Assembly: GCA_021783685.1 (NCBI GenBank)
Contig: JAJXTQ010000112.1
Span: 1 to 6,640, forward strand
Origin: Pseudomonadota bacterium
GTDB taxonomy: Bacteria > Pseudomonadota > Gammaproteobacteria > UBA5335
Direction: 5' to 3'
DNA: 6,640 nt
Both the position numbers and the translations under genes were made by a program. The notes under the pieces were generated by a model, which was given only the letters and a program-made list of their open reading frames with translations, had not been told where the DNA came from and ran no database searches. Position 1 is the stretch's first letter. Every line of letters begins with the position of its first letter. Of the stretch, positions 1 through 6,237 are shown piece after piece.

Positions 1-1
1 A

Positions 2-1375
2 CTGGGCAATCCGCTCATGGTGGACGGCAGCGCGAGCCTGGCCGGCATCCTCGAGATCCTCGCGCCGGCCACGACCTACACGCCGGCCAGCACCGAAACG
101 CTGATGAACTATGGCAGCGAGACCGGCACCTTCGGCGCGCAGACCTACGGCGCCGGCGTGTTCTGGACGGTGTCGGGCCTGATCTACGGCGGCAATTCGC
201 TGACGGCGACCGTCACCGCCAGCAGCGTCGCGCAGACCGCGGCCCGCCTGCCGCAGGCCAACGCGATCACGATGGCCACCGCCCAAGGCGTGCAGGGTGC
301 GCTGACGCAGGCGAATGGCTGGCTGTCGGCGCCTTCGGTCGCGGGCATCGCCGCGGCGCACGCCGGCTTCCTGCACAACGCGGCGCTGTTCATGAGCGCG
401 CGGACCGCCGCTCAGGCCAACGCCAGCCTGCAGAGCCTCTCGGGCGAGATCTACGGCACGACTCGGGCGCTGGAGTTCCAGCAGTCCGACGTGACCGACC
501 AGACCCTCGCCGCGCGCCAGAATGACCTGGCCGGCGGCGCGCGTCCGGGCGTGTGGGTGCAGGGGACCGGCGCCAGCGGCGCGCTCGCCCAGGGCGGCAC
601 CAGCACGGCGCACTACGACCTCGGCGGCGGCATGATCGGCATCGATGCGCCCCTCGCCAGCGGCCTGTCCGCCGGCGTGGCCGCGGGCCACTCCAACCTC
701 GACGCCAGCCTCGATGGTCTGGCCGGGCGCGTGGACGGCCGCGAGTCGGTGTTCGCCGCCTATGCCCGCTGGAACCTCGCGGACGGCACTTACCTGGCGG
801 GTCGCGCCAGCCGCGCCGACGAGCGCGTGGCGGTCGAGCGCTCGGTGCTGCTGGGATCCACCGTGCAGTCCGTCGCCGGCGATCGCAGCGACACCATCAC
901 CCGCGCCACGCTGGAGGCCGGCCAGCGCCTCGACGCCGCCGGCGGCGCCCTGACGCCCTACGCCAGCCTCACCGGCGAGCGCATCGGCCAGGCGGCCTTC
1001 ACCGAGCAGGGCGCGTCCGGCTTCGGCCTGACCTCGCCGGCGCAGAGTCACTCAGCGAGCTATGCCACCCTCGGCCTGCGCTACGGCACCGGCTTCGATT
1101 GGGCGCTGGGCCGCAGCAGTGTCTCCGGCTGGCTGGCCTGGCAGCACCTGCTGTCGGGCGCGAACCTCGGCTTCGAGGCGGCCTTCGCCGGCACGCCGAC
1201 GGCGATGTTCACCGCCCAGGGCCAGGACCTCGCCCGCAACACCCTCGAGGGCGGCGTGGATCTCACGACGCGCTTCAGCCGCACCTGGTCGGGCTTCCTC
1301 GACCTGGGTCTGGCGCGGGCGCGCGGCAGCAACGTCGGCAAGATCGCCAACGTCGGCATTGAGGCCCGATTCTGA
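2..1375 (+). CDS. Autotransporter, C-terminal part (type Va secretion, beta-barrel)
   Basis: The reading frame is open from base 2, so the gene begins upstream; the Met at base 17 is internal, because passenger-like sequence already runs through it. About 457 residues are visible. The first ~85 codons look like the end of a passenger (tyrosine/glycine-rich beta-helix repeats such as TYGAGVFWTVSG). Next comes the alpha-helical linker (LQSLSGEIYGTTRALEF) that threads the pore. From about codon 180 the frame encodes a ~270-residue barrel, beginning near RPGVWVQGTG, with alternating strands (AAYARWNLADGTYLAGRAS, ITRATLEAGQRL, ASYATLGLRYG). It ends in Phe (VGIEARF), the usual C-terminal signal for BAM insertion. 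In this family the barrel sits in the outer membrane and exports its own passenger. The passenger function cannot be judged because most of it lies outside the window. A GC-rich hairpin follows the stop. Confidence 0.92.
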   Translation: MGNPLMVDGSASLAGILEILAPATTYTPASTETLMNYGSETGTFGAQTYGAGVFWTVSGLIYGGNSLTATVTASSVAQTAARLPQANAITMATAQGVQGALTQANGWLSAPSVAGIAAAHAGFLHNAALFMSARTAAQANASLQSLSGEIYGTTRALEFQQSDVTDQTLAARQNDLAGGARPGVWVQGTGASGALAQGGTSTAHYDLGGGMIGIDAPLASGLSAGVAAGHSNLDASLDGLAGRVDGRESVFAAYARWNLADGTYLAGRASRADERVAVERSVLLGSTVQSVAGDRSDTITRATLEAGQRLDAAGGALTPYASLTGERIGQAAFTEQGASGFGLTSPAQSHSASYATLGLRYGTGFDWALGRSSVSGWLAWQHLLSGANLGFEAAFAGTPTAMFTAQGQDLARNTLEGGVDLTTRFSRTWSGFLDLGLARARGSNVGKIANVGIEARF

Positions 1376-1383
1376 TCACCACC

Positions 1384-1405
1384 GGCGCCGGCTGCGGCCG
1401 GCGCC
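1384..1405 (+). terminator. Hairpin after the autotransporter gene, no T-tract
   Basis: A perfect 9-bp GC stem (GGCGCCGGC / GCCGGCGCC) with a 4-base loop starts 8 bases after the autotransporter stop. No run of T follows, so it is not a canonical intrinsic terminator. It may be a 3'-end stabiliser or may attenuate read-through into the lipoprotein gene, whose ribosome site lies 22 bases on. Confidence 0.5.
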
Positions 1406-1427
1406 TCCATGAAGCACCCAACCCGGC

Positions 1428-1433
1428 AAGGAG
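1428..1433 (+). promoter_or_regulatory. Ribosome binding site deciding the GTG start of the lipoprotein gene
   Basis: AAGGAG lies 8 bases before GTG 1442. The in-frame ATG at 1409 overlaps the region just after the hairpin, has no such site, and would put 11 charged or polar residues in front of the signal peptide. The GTG is therefore preferred. Confidence 0.8.
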
Positions 1434-1441
1434 AACCTATC

Positions 1442-2251
1442 GTGAAACTGCTGAACACTTCGAAACGACTGCTTGCGCTTGCCATTCCCATGCTGCTCAG
1501 CGCCTGCGCCACCATGCAGATGGGCCAAGGCGGCACGGCCGCCTCGGGCGCGGCGGCCGGCGCCAGTTCATCCGGTGCCAACGCGCACCTGGTCCACTGC
1601 GCAACGCCGCTCGGCACGCTGGCCATTGCCGAGCACCAGCAGGATTCCTGGTATCAGCTGCTGACCACCACCTATGGCCTGCCGGATCCGGCGCCGGTCC
1701 TCGACCTGATCGCGCAGCAGTCAAACTGCTTCATGATCGTCAACCGGGGACAGGGCTTCAACGAATCCATGCAGGAACGCGAGCTGGCGAAGTCCGGCGA
1801 GCTGCGCAGCGGATCGAACTTCCACAAGCACCAGATGGTTGCCGCCGACTACACCATGGTGCCCAGCGTGACCTTCTCGAACAACAACGCCGGTGGCGTC
1901 GCGGCGGGCGTGTTGGGTGCATTCATTCCCTATGCCGGCTTGCTGGTCGGCGGCATGAACGTCAAGGAGGCCAGCACCATCCTCACCCTTGACGACGACC
2001 GTTCGGGCGTTCAGGTGGCTGCGGCCAGCGGCAGCGCGCGCAACTTCGACTTTGGTGGCTTCGGCGCGCTGTTCGGCGGTGCCATCGGTGGTCTCGGCGG
2101 CTACCAGAACACCGCGCAGGGCAAAGTCGTGGTGGCAGCGTTCGTGGACAGCTACAACAATATGGTCACGTCGTTGCAGGGCTATCAGGCTCAGCACATC
2201 GCGGGTGGGCCGGGCACGGGCGGGAAGCTGAAAGTCCAGGGTGGCGGCTGA
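1442..2251 (+). CDS. CsgG/HfaB-family outer-membrane lipoprotein
   Basis: A 269-residue protein. Residues 1-21 are a lipoprotein signal (K/R-rich start, hydrophobic core) ending in the lipobox LSAC. Cys22 should be lipidated, and Ala at +2 predicts outer-membrane sorting. A Gly/Ala/Ser linker (29-48) follows. The body matches the order of CsgG: NESMQERELAKSGEL (108-121), then VAADYTMVPSVTF (133-145) in the place of the CsgG strand leading into its first membrane hairpin. Next come a Gly-rich stretch (150-171), STILTLDDDRSG (178-189) like the CsgG 'VNLRVVNVSTGE' strand, a second Gly-rich stretch (204-221), and GKVVVAAFVDSYNNMV (227-242). CsgG itself is the nonameric curli secretion channel. 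No curli partners (csgE, csgF, csgB) are visible here, so a pore or a general envelope role is inference. It lies 66 bp after the autotransporter gene, with a hairpin between. LpoB-like or HfaB-like roles are alternatives. Confidence 0.8.
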   Translation: MKLLNTSKRLLALAIPMLLSACATMQMGQGGTAASGAAAGASSSGANAHLVHCATPLGTLAIAEHQQDSWYQLLTTTYGLPDPAPVLDLIAQQSNCFMIVNRGQGFNESMQERELAKSGELRSGSNFHKHQMVAADYTMVPSVTFSNNNAGGVAAGVLGAFIPYAGLLVGGMNVKEASTILTLDDDRSGVQVAAASGSARNFDFGGFGALFGGAIGGLGGYQNTAQGKVVVAAFVDSYNNMVTSLQGYQAQHIAGGPGTGGKLKVQGGG

Positions 2252-2275
2252 GACTCCGCTGTGACTAATCCATGA

Positions 2276-2484
2276 GGGCAGACTGGCGGGTACTTCGCTG
2301 AGCAGACCGGCGGCGCTCTTCGCCGCGCAGTGCAGGACCTCGCCCGCAACACAGCGTTGGCTGGCGTCGAGATGAACACCGGCGCCAGCCACCGTAGGGC
2401 TAGTTCCTGGACCTCGGCGCCCAGTTCGGCCGCGGCCGCCTGCAAGGCAAGTCCGCGACGGTGGGTGTGCGGATCCACTGGTAG
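2276..2484 (+). pseudogene. Decayed remnant of an autotransporter barrel C-terminus
   Basis: No intact gene is here, but two reading frames joined by one indel restore the end of an autotransporter barrel. One frame runs from 2276 and reads YFAEQTGGAL and then VQDLARNTALAGVEMNTGASHR. The next frame, from 2404, reads FLDLGAQFGRGRLQGKSATVGVRIHW and then the TAG at 2482-2484. The intact gene has GQDLARNTLEGGVDL and, further on, FLDLGLARARGSNVGKIANVGIEARF at the corresponding places. Bases 2333-2352 are identical to 1223-1242. Between the frames are two TAG codons (2395-2397, 2401-2403); restoring one lost base near 2394 makes the spacing equal to the intact gene, with the first TAG opposite its Trp. 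Only ~65-70 C-terminal codons remain and no passenger is seen. It probably arose by duplication or recombination with a paralogue. Confidence 0.8.
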
Positions 2485-2580
2485 ATGATGGGCGATACCA
2501 AACGATCGGAAACCCGACAATAGTCGGCTCAAACACCGAGCCGATGAACCCGCGGGGGAAATAACTCATTCGTAGCAAAG
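2485..2580 (+). other. Gene-free stretch with two overlapping hairpins before the terminator
   Basis: I see no coding signal. CCGAC-aata-GTCGG (2514-2527) and TCGGCTC/GAGCCGA (2524-2530 with 2538-2544) share bases 2524-2527, so the two hairpins cannot form together. They are followed 37 bases later by a strong terminator. This could be the 3' end of a small RNA or the leftover 3' end of the decayed autotransporter gene; the sequence does not decide. Confidence 0.35.
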
Positions 2581-2607
2581 ACAAAGGCCGCATGACGCGG
2601 CCTTTGT
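2581..2607 (+). terminator. Strong intrinsic terminator, probably bidirectional
   Basis: A perfect 11-bp stem (ACAAAGGCCGC / GCGGCCTTTGT) encloses the loop ATGAC. T-rich bases in and after the right arm (TTTGTTTG) serve + strand transcripts, and the mirrored A-rich left flank gives CTTTGTCTTTG on the other strand. It should end transcription from the lipoprotein/remnant side and insulate the HD-protein gene downstream. Confidence 0.88.
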
Positions 2608-2737
2608 TTGGACGCCTGTCTGGGGCGTCTCGGAGCTGGCCGTAGCGCACCGGCGACCAGGACGGCAATACCGATTTACATTCGTTTGCGTTGACGGACG
2701 TGTCGCCGATCGACACGACCAACCAGCATTTCGGGCC

Positions 2738-2791
2738 TGTCCAGCAGGGACGCCGCTGGGTGATTCTGGATTGTCCAGCATTGACGCCGCT
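2738..2791 (+). repeat. 20-bp direct repeat, two copies, 34-bp period
   Basis: Copies at 2738-2757 and 2772-2791 share TGTCCAGCA-NN-GACGCCGCT and differ only in the two middle bases (GG against TT). They are separated by 14 bases. A shorter echo, CCAGCATT, occurs just upstream near 2724. They lie 120-180 bases before the HD-protein start, where operator or iteron-like binding sites could be, but a local slippage duplication is equally possible. Confidence 0.75.
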
Positions 2792-2902
2792 CACCGCGCG
2801 GCGGCGGGCTTGGATCCCCTCCGACGAGCGGCGCGCCGCGAGGGCTTGCGCGAAACGCGACTTGTGCTTTCTTCGAGTGACCGGGGTACGCCCCGATTCA
2901 GC

Positions 2903-2908
2903 GGAGAG
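2903..2908 (+). promoter_or_regulatory. Ribosome binding site deciding the HD-protein start
   Basis: GGAGAG lies 6 bases before ATG 2915. The longer in-frame TTG at 2771 has no such site and falls inside the second copy of the direct repeat, so the shorter protein is preferred. Confidence 0.75.
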
Positions 2909-2914
2909 CACACG

Positions 2915-3865
2915 ATGCGCAACGACCTCCTGTTCCGTGCCGATCGGATCGCCACATTCGATCCGCCGAGGCTGGACCTCGGCACCCCGACGGCCCCGCG
3001 TACAACACCCATGGTGATCCTGCCGCCGGGCGTCGCCGCCGAAGGCCTCCCGAATGCCCCGCAGCGACTGGTGCTCATGGATGCCCAGGGCATCCGCAAC
3101 GGACTCAGCTGGACCCGTGAGGCGGTGCCAGCGGATTTACCGTGCGTGCTCAAGGCCGAGGTCACGCTGCTGCCCTGCCGCGAACCCGGATCCTCCGAGT
3201 ACGTGATGGCAGCCACGCCGCGCCCGGATCTCGATATCGTGCCGCTGCTCCACGACCGGCTCTGTCCTGTCGACGGGGTGGTGACGCAAACCGCACGCCT
3301 GATTCAATCAATCGAGATCCTCCCGCTTCGCCGGTTCCTCAGCGACGTGTTCTCCCGTACGTCGGTGTTCTGGAGCTACTGGACGGTGCCGGCCTCGACC
3401 CACCGCCTTCACGCCTACCCGGGCGGCCTCGCGAACCATGCTCTCGACATGGCCTGCCGCGTGCCCGTGGCATGGCCGGCGCTGGAGCGAGACCTGCTGC
3501 GGGTTTGCTGCTTCGTGCACGCCATCGAGGTCGTCATCCCTCCTGTCGAGCAGGGTGACGGGGCCCGCGCCACTGGCGTCCTGGACGCCTCGCAGCGACG
3601 ACTCGACCTTCTTTGGTCACCGTTGCAGGCGCTGGAGGACGCCGACCCGCATCTCGGGACGATGCTGCGCATGCTCGTTGCGGAGCGCTGGGTGCCGGAC
3701 CGCGGGTTGCGTCGGCAGCAGGTCGTCTTCTTGCGATACCTCAACGCTCTGGGTCAGGGCAGCGCCGATCGCGACCGCTGGCGCGAGCGGATGGAGCAGG
3801 TCCCGATGCCACCTGGGTCCGACCTCATTGACCCGGACCCGGAGGACTGGGATGACGGGATCTGA
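2915..3865 (+). CDS. HD-fold protein of TraI_2/YhaM style with a degenerate HD motif
   Basis: A 316-residue soluble protein. Residues ~128-180 resemble the HD-type core of TraI_2 relaxase-associated proteins and YhaM exonucleases: a Pro/Leu-rich helix (IQSIEILPLRRFLSDVF), then VPASTHRLHAYPGGLANHALDM with His166, the GG pair 170-171 and His175. The following helix (RDLLRVCCFVHAIEVV) sits where these families have the LLHDIGK motif. Here His202 is followed by Ala203 instead of the metal-binding Asp, and the Gly-Lys is Glu-Val. The usual metal-dependent phosphohydrolase activity is therefore doubtful, and a binding or structural role is more likely. The N-terminal ~125 residues are not recognised. 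The C-terminus is acidic (DLIDPDPEDWDDGI). The large C-terminal domains of full TraI relaxases are absent. It is insulated upstream by a terminator, and a small-protein gene follows after 68 bp. The family call is from motif memory and should be treated as moderate. Confidence 0.6.
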   Translation: MRNDLLFRADRIATFDPPRLDLGTPTAPRTTPMVILPPGVAAEGLPNAPQRLVLMDAQGIRNGLSWTREAVPADLPCVLKAEVTLLPCREPGSSEYVMAATPRPDLDIVPLLHDRLCPVDGVVTQTARLIQSIEILPLRRFLSDVFSRTSVFWSYWTVPASTHRLHAYPGGLANHALDMACRVPVAWPALERDLLRVCCFVHAIEVVIPPVEQGDGARATGVLDASQRRLDLLWSPLQALEDADPHLGTMLRMLVAERWVPDRGLRRQQVVFLRYLNALGQGSADRDRWRERMEQVPMPPGSDLIDPDPEDWDDGI

Positions 3866-3933
3866 CGGTCCCCGCCGCTCGCCGCATCGGCTGCCCAAGG
3901 CCATGGAACATCACTGACCGGGAGGTCACGCAC

Positions 3934-4311
3934 ATGAATGCAACCGTTGTCGTCGAAGGATTGGTGTCATTGCTGGCGATCGTGACCGGGATGGCGATGG
4001 CCGCGGCGCGTGCCGGCTGGCAACCGCAGGGCGTGGCACCGGCGTCGCGCACGGACGGGCTGGAGCCGGAAGATGACGATCCCATCGAATGGCCTACGGA
4101 CGTCGGCTCGGCGAGCGCCTTCGGATCCGCTCGGCATTCGGACCGGCACCGCGCTTCGACCATCGTCGAGGACCTGCGAATGGGTGCAGTCGAACAGGAC
4201 CTTGGCGGTCCCATCGACATCAATCCCGCCTCGGGATTGCCGATGCTCAATGACGCGTTCGACCTGATGGGCAGTCCCTACGGCTTCGACTCTTTCGACT
4301 TCATGCACTGA
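3934..4311 (+). CDS. Small one-helix membrane or exported protein with C-terminal NPxSGLPM motif
   Basis: A 125-residue protein. ATG 3934 has GGGAGG 8 bases upstream (3920-3925). Residues 6-26 (VVEGLVSLLAIVTGMAMAAA) form one hydrophobic helix, an uncleaved anchor or a signal peptide. The middle is acidic and polar (GLEPEDDDPIEWP), probably disordered. The C-terminus, DINPASGLPMLNDAFDLMG then SPYGFDSFDF, resembles a short motif (INPATGLPM...D..GNPYG) that I recall from many small uncharacterised proteobacterial proteins; its function is unknown to me. The gene follows the HD-protein gene by 68 bp and could be co-transcribed with it; a hairpin follows its stop. The ribosome site sits inside a small TGACC-ggga-GGTCA hairpin, which could modestly limit initiation. 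The composition and start site support a real gene. Confidence 0.7.
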   Translation: MNATVVVEGLVSLLAIVTGMAMAAARAGWQPQGVAPASRTDGLEPEDDDPIEWPTDVGSASAFGSARHSDRHRASTIVEDLRMGAVEQDLGGPIDINPASGLPMLNDAFDLMGSPYGFDSFDFMH

Positions 4312-4326
4312 AGCCGGTGCCGCGAT

Positions 4327-4346
4327 CGGCCCCGTCGTCGGGGCCG
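4327..4346 (+). terminator. Hairpin after the small-protein gene, no T-tract
   Basis: A perfect 8-bp GC stem (CGGCCCCG / CGGGGCCG) with loop TCGT starts 15 bases after the stop at 4311. As with the hairpin after the autotransporter, no T-run follows, so termination is plausible but not certain. Confidence 0.5.
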
Positions 4347-4440
4347 CCCGCCGGTCGCTCGGATGCGCGTCGAGAGCGACGAAATGCAGCGGCACGCGTT
4401 TCCAATGCTTTGCCCTTTTGGACCCTACCCCCTTCCTCAT

Positions 4441-4446
4441 GAGGAA
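4441..4446 (+). promoter_or_regulatory. Ribosome binding site deciding the exported-protein start
   Basis: GAGGAA lies 7 bases before ATG 4454. In-frame TTG 4418 and ATG 4439 lack a site and would place extra polar residues before the signal peptide. The site is part of the 10-bp palindrome CCTCATGAGG (4435-4444). Confidence 0.75.
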
Positions 4447-4453
4447 TCCTTCC

Positions 4454-5008
4454 ATGCGCACGTTTCTTGTCTTCCTTGCCCTGATCCTTGCCATCGTGGT
4501 GACTCCGGCGACGCATGCTGCTGCGGCCAACCCGTTTGGCGTCCGCATCGGCAACGCCACGCTCGCGACCGTCCGCCAGGTGGTGGGCACTCGGACCGCC
4601 CTGCATCCGGCAGGCGTCAGCGCGGTGACGCACGGGCCCATCCTGGTCGGCGACGGACGCGGGCTCGGGATGCCCGACGTCGAGCACGTCACGTTCGTCT
4701 TCGGTCCGCACGGCACCCTGCAGGTCGTCGAGGTCCGCTTGCCGAACGGCGGCATGGGCTATCCGCTGTTCAAGCGCTATCGCGGCCTGCTGGCCAGGCG
4801 CTACCGAACGGTTGCCGATCGCGAGGCGTTCGTCGGCGAGCAGTACGCCCGGTTCGTCGCCGACAACGCCGTGATCACCCTCGAATCGCCGCAGCTGTCG
4901 TTCGACATGGACCTCGTCTACGCCTCGCCAGCGGCCATGGACGAAGAACATCGCTACGAACTCGCCCAGCAGGCGCGCCGGCGCGCCGCCGAAGCGAAGG
5001 GACTCTGA
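4454..5008 (+). CDS. Exported protein of unrecognised family
   Basis: A 184-residue protein starting at ATG 4454. Residues 1-25 are a Sec signal peptide (MRTFLVFLALILAIVV core) with likely cleavage after THA (22) or AAA (25). No lipobox is present, so the mature protein should be soluble in the periplasm or secreted. The mature part begins NPFGVRIGNATLATVRQVVG, which has the look of short periplasmic domains where a Gly-rich turn is followed by a helix ending in 'lG'. It continues with VTFVFGPHGTLQVVEVRLP (~78-96), a Tyr/Arg-rich helix (FKRYRGLLARRYR), and AVITLESPQLSFDMDLVYAS (~138-157). It ends in a charged helix (HRYELAQQARRRAAEAKGL). I do not recognise a named family or catalytic motif, and no cysteine remains. 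Its neighbours do not suggest a function; the spacing (142 bp upstream, 327 bp downstream) suggests separate transcription. Confidence 0.8.
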   Translation: MRTFLVFLALILAIVVTPATHAAAANPFGVRIGNATLATVRQVVGTRTALHPAGVSAVTHGPILVGDGRGLGMPDVEHVTFVFGPHGTLQVVEVRLPNGGMGYPLFKRYRGLLARRYRTVADREAFVGEQYARFVADNAVITLESPQLSFDMDLVYASPAAMDEEHRYELAQQARRRAAEAKGL

Positions 5009-5335
5009 TCGACGCCGCGCTGGGACGCCAACGGGACCGGGAGGTCCCCCACGCAGCAACCGCGCAGGGCATGGCTCGCAAGCACACGACGGCGGGAACG
5101 CGTGCGGTACCGAATGGGCGCGGCACGTCGGCTGCACCGTCCGGGCTTTTCGAGACACCCCTGCGTTCCGTTGAAGACCGCCTGCGACGCGTCGAGAGAA
5201 TCGACTGGAGAAGAAGCAGGTCCCGACGGTGCGGTAATGCCTTCGAGATCGACAGACGCAAAGCTCGTGAGCGATCTTTGCAGGATACGAACGAGCCCAT
5301 CGTCCACGGGCAACCCAAGGCTAAGGAGATCAGGC
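5009..5335 (+). other. Gene-free region before the NERD-protein gene
   Basis: The frame of the NERD gene is open back to 5102, but that upstream reading (Arg/Ser-rich, no hydrophobic or family pattern, no ribosome site) does not look like protein. A small hairpin GGGACC-ggga-GGTCCC lies at 5033-5048. TTGAAG at 5171 could be a -35 element, but no matching -10 is seen. The promoter of the NERD gene is presumably here but could not be placed. Confidence 0.5.
5325..5328 (+). promoter_or_regulatory. Ribosome binding site deciding the GTG start of the NERD gene
   Basis: GGAG within TAAGGAGA (5322-5329) lies 7 bases before GTG 5336. This is the only good site upstream of the hydrophobic N-terminus. 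Confidence 0.75.
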
Positions 5336-6121
5336 GTGGCCAATACCCGCTCCATCCGATCGAACTCGCACCGCGATGCGGTGACGCGGCAGCGAAAAAA
5401 AGGACTCGCGATCGGGGCGATCGTCCTGGCCCTTGGTGGGGCGATCGCCGCGCTGACCTCCAATCCATTCTTGCTCTGGTTTGCGTTCATTGCGGCCGTC
5501 GGCGTCGCCGTGGCGGTCTGGGGAGGGACCAAGGCCCGGGCGGCTGGCGCTGTCGGCGAGGCGGCGGCGCTCGAACTTCTGCAGCGGCTGCCGGCAGACT
5601 ACCGGGTGTTCAACCAGGTCCTGGTGCCCTCCTCGACAGGCCGCGCGCGCGAGCTCGACTACGTCGTCGTGGGCGCCAATGGCGTGTTCGTGATCGAGGT
5701 CAAGCACAACCACGGTCGGATCGAAGGCCACGTCGACGACCCCGTCTGGAAGGCCTGGAAGATCGGGCGCGGCGGCACCCGCTATGCGACGGAGGTCCGC
5801 AACCCGGTTCGCCAGGTCCGGGGTGCGACGGCCGCGCTCGCTGCGTGGCTGCGCGCGGAGGGCATCAAGACGTGGGTGCACGCCCTCGTGGTTTTCACCA
5901 ACGAGCGCGCGTCGCTCGACCTTCGGGGCGTCACCGATATTCCGATCACCCGTCCAGGCAGCGTCGCGCTGCGTGTCCTCGAAGCCGAACCGAAACGAGC
6001 GCTCGGTCCGCAAGCCGAGACCGAGGCCGCGATTGAGCGACTGCTGCATCTGGAGCACAGCGGTCAGGGCGCGCCATGCAGCCACGGACCAGCGGTCACC
6101 CGATCCTGGCCCTCGCGGTGA
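5336..6121 (+). CDS. Membrane-anchored NERD-domain (nuclease-related) protein
   Basis: A 261-residue protein from GTG 5336. A basic start (residues 1-22) precedes two hydrophobic segments (about 23-40 and 44-62) that form a hairpin membrane anchor; the positive start suggests a cytoplasmic N-terminus and hence a cytoplasmic main domain. From residue 71 the NERD pattern is complete: GEAAALELLQ with Glu75, ARELDYVVVGANGVFVIEVK with Asp108, Glu121 and Lys123, HGRI (126-129), and NPVRQV with Gln160. This matches the endonuclease-like (restriction fold) active-site order of the family. A predicted beta strand follows (WVHALVVFTNERASLDL). NERD domains occur in membrane-linked and DNA-processing proteins; nuclease activity is inferred from the residues, and the substrate is unknown. 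The last ~20 residues are Ser/Pro/Arg-rich and may be unstructured. No clear partner gene adjoins it, and no strong terminator follows. Confidence 0.85.
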   Translation: MANTRSIRSNSHRDAVTRQRKKGLAIGAIVLALGGAIAALTSNPFLLWFAFIAAVGVAVAVWGGTKARAAGAVGEAAALELLQRLPADYRVFNQVLVPSSTGRARELDYVVVGANGVFVIEVKHNHGRIEGHVDDPVWKAWKIGRGGTRYATEVRNPVRQVRGATAALAAWLRAEGIKTWVHALVVFTNERASLDLRGVTDIPITRPGSVALRVLEAEPKRALGPQAETEAAIERLLHLEHSGQGAPCSHGPAVTRSWPSR

Positions 6122-6237
6122 TAGCTAGGCCGCGGGCCCCCTTTGCCCATTCAACCGAAAAGCCACCACGGGAATCCCGGGCATCGGCCCTATCGCGATT
6201 GCATGGAAGGCGGGGCGGGTCTCGAGGAGGAATCCCC

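Larger units (their letters stand above)
2608..2914 (+). other. Gene-free leader upstream of the HD-domain gene
   Basis: About 300 bases without a supported gene. The HD-protein frame is open back to 2771, but that part does not read like protein and lacks a good start. Seen here are a hairpin CGTGTCG-ccgat-CGACACG (2699-2717), a direct repeat (2738-2791), a 12-bp palindrome GCGGCGCGCCGC (2828-2839) and a small hairpin CGGGG-tacg-CCCCG (2882-2895). No convincing -35/-10 pair was found, although the gene should have its own promoter after the terminator. Confidence 0.5.

Noticed and set aside
2691..2719. TTGACG at 2691 as a promoter -35 box
   Set aside because: No acceptable -10 box at 16-18 bases spacing.
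2828..2839. 12-bp palindrome GCGGCGCGCCGC
   Set aside because: Pure G/C palindromes of this size are common in such DNA and nothing around it suggests a site.
1721..2911. 396-codon minus-strand ORF
   Set aside because: Runs antisense through the lipoprotein gene and the autotransporter remnant with no ribosome site or recognisable motif.
3916..5046. GACCGGGAGGTC occurring at 3916-3927 and 5035-5046, with a near copy on the minus strand at 6337-6347
   Set aside because: About one exact 12-base repeat is expected by chance in a window of this size, and the copies sit in unlike contexts (one is a ribosome site).
4301..5158. 285-codon minus-strand ORF
   Set aside because: Antisense shadow of the exported-protein gene, whose signal peptide and ribosome site are clear.
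4363..6036. 557-codon + strand ORF spanning the exported-protein and NERD genes
   Set aside because: Arg/Gly/Pro-rich frame shadow of high-GC coding DNA; it overlaps two well-supported genes in another frame and has no family pattern.
5330..6085. 251-codon minus-strand ORF
   Set aside because: Antisense shadow of the NERD gene, which has complete family motifs.
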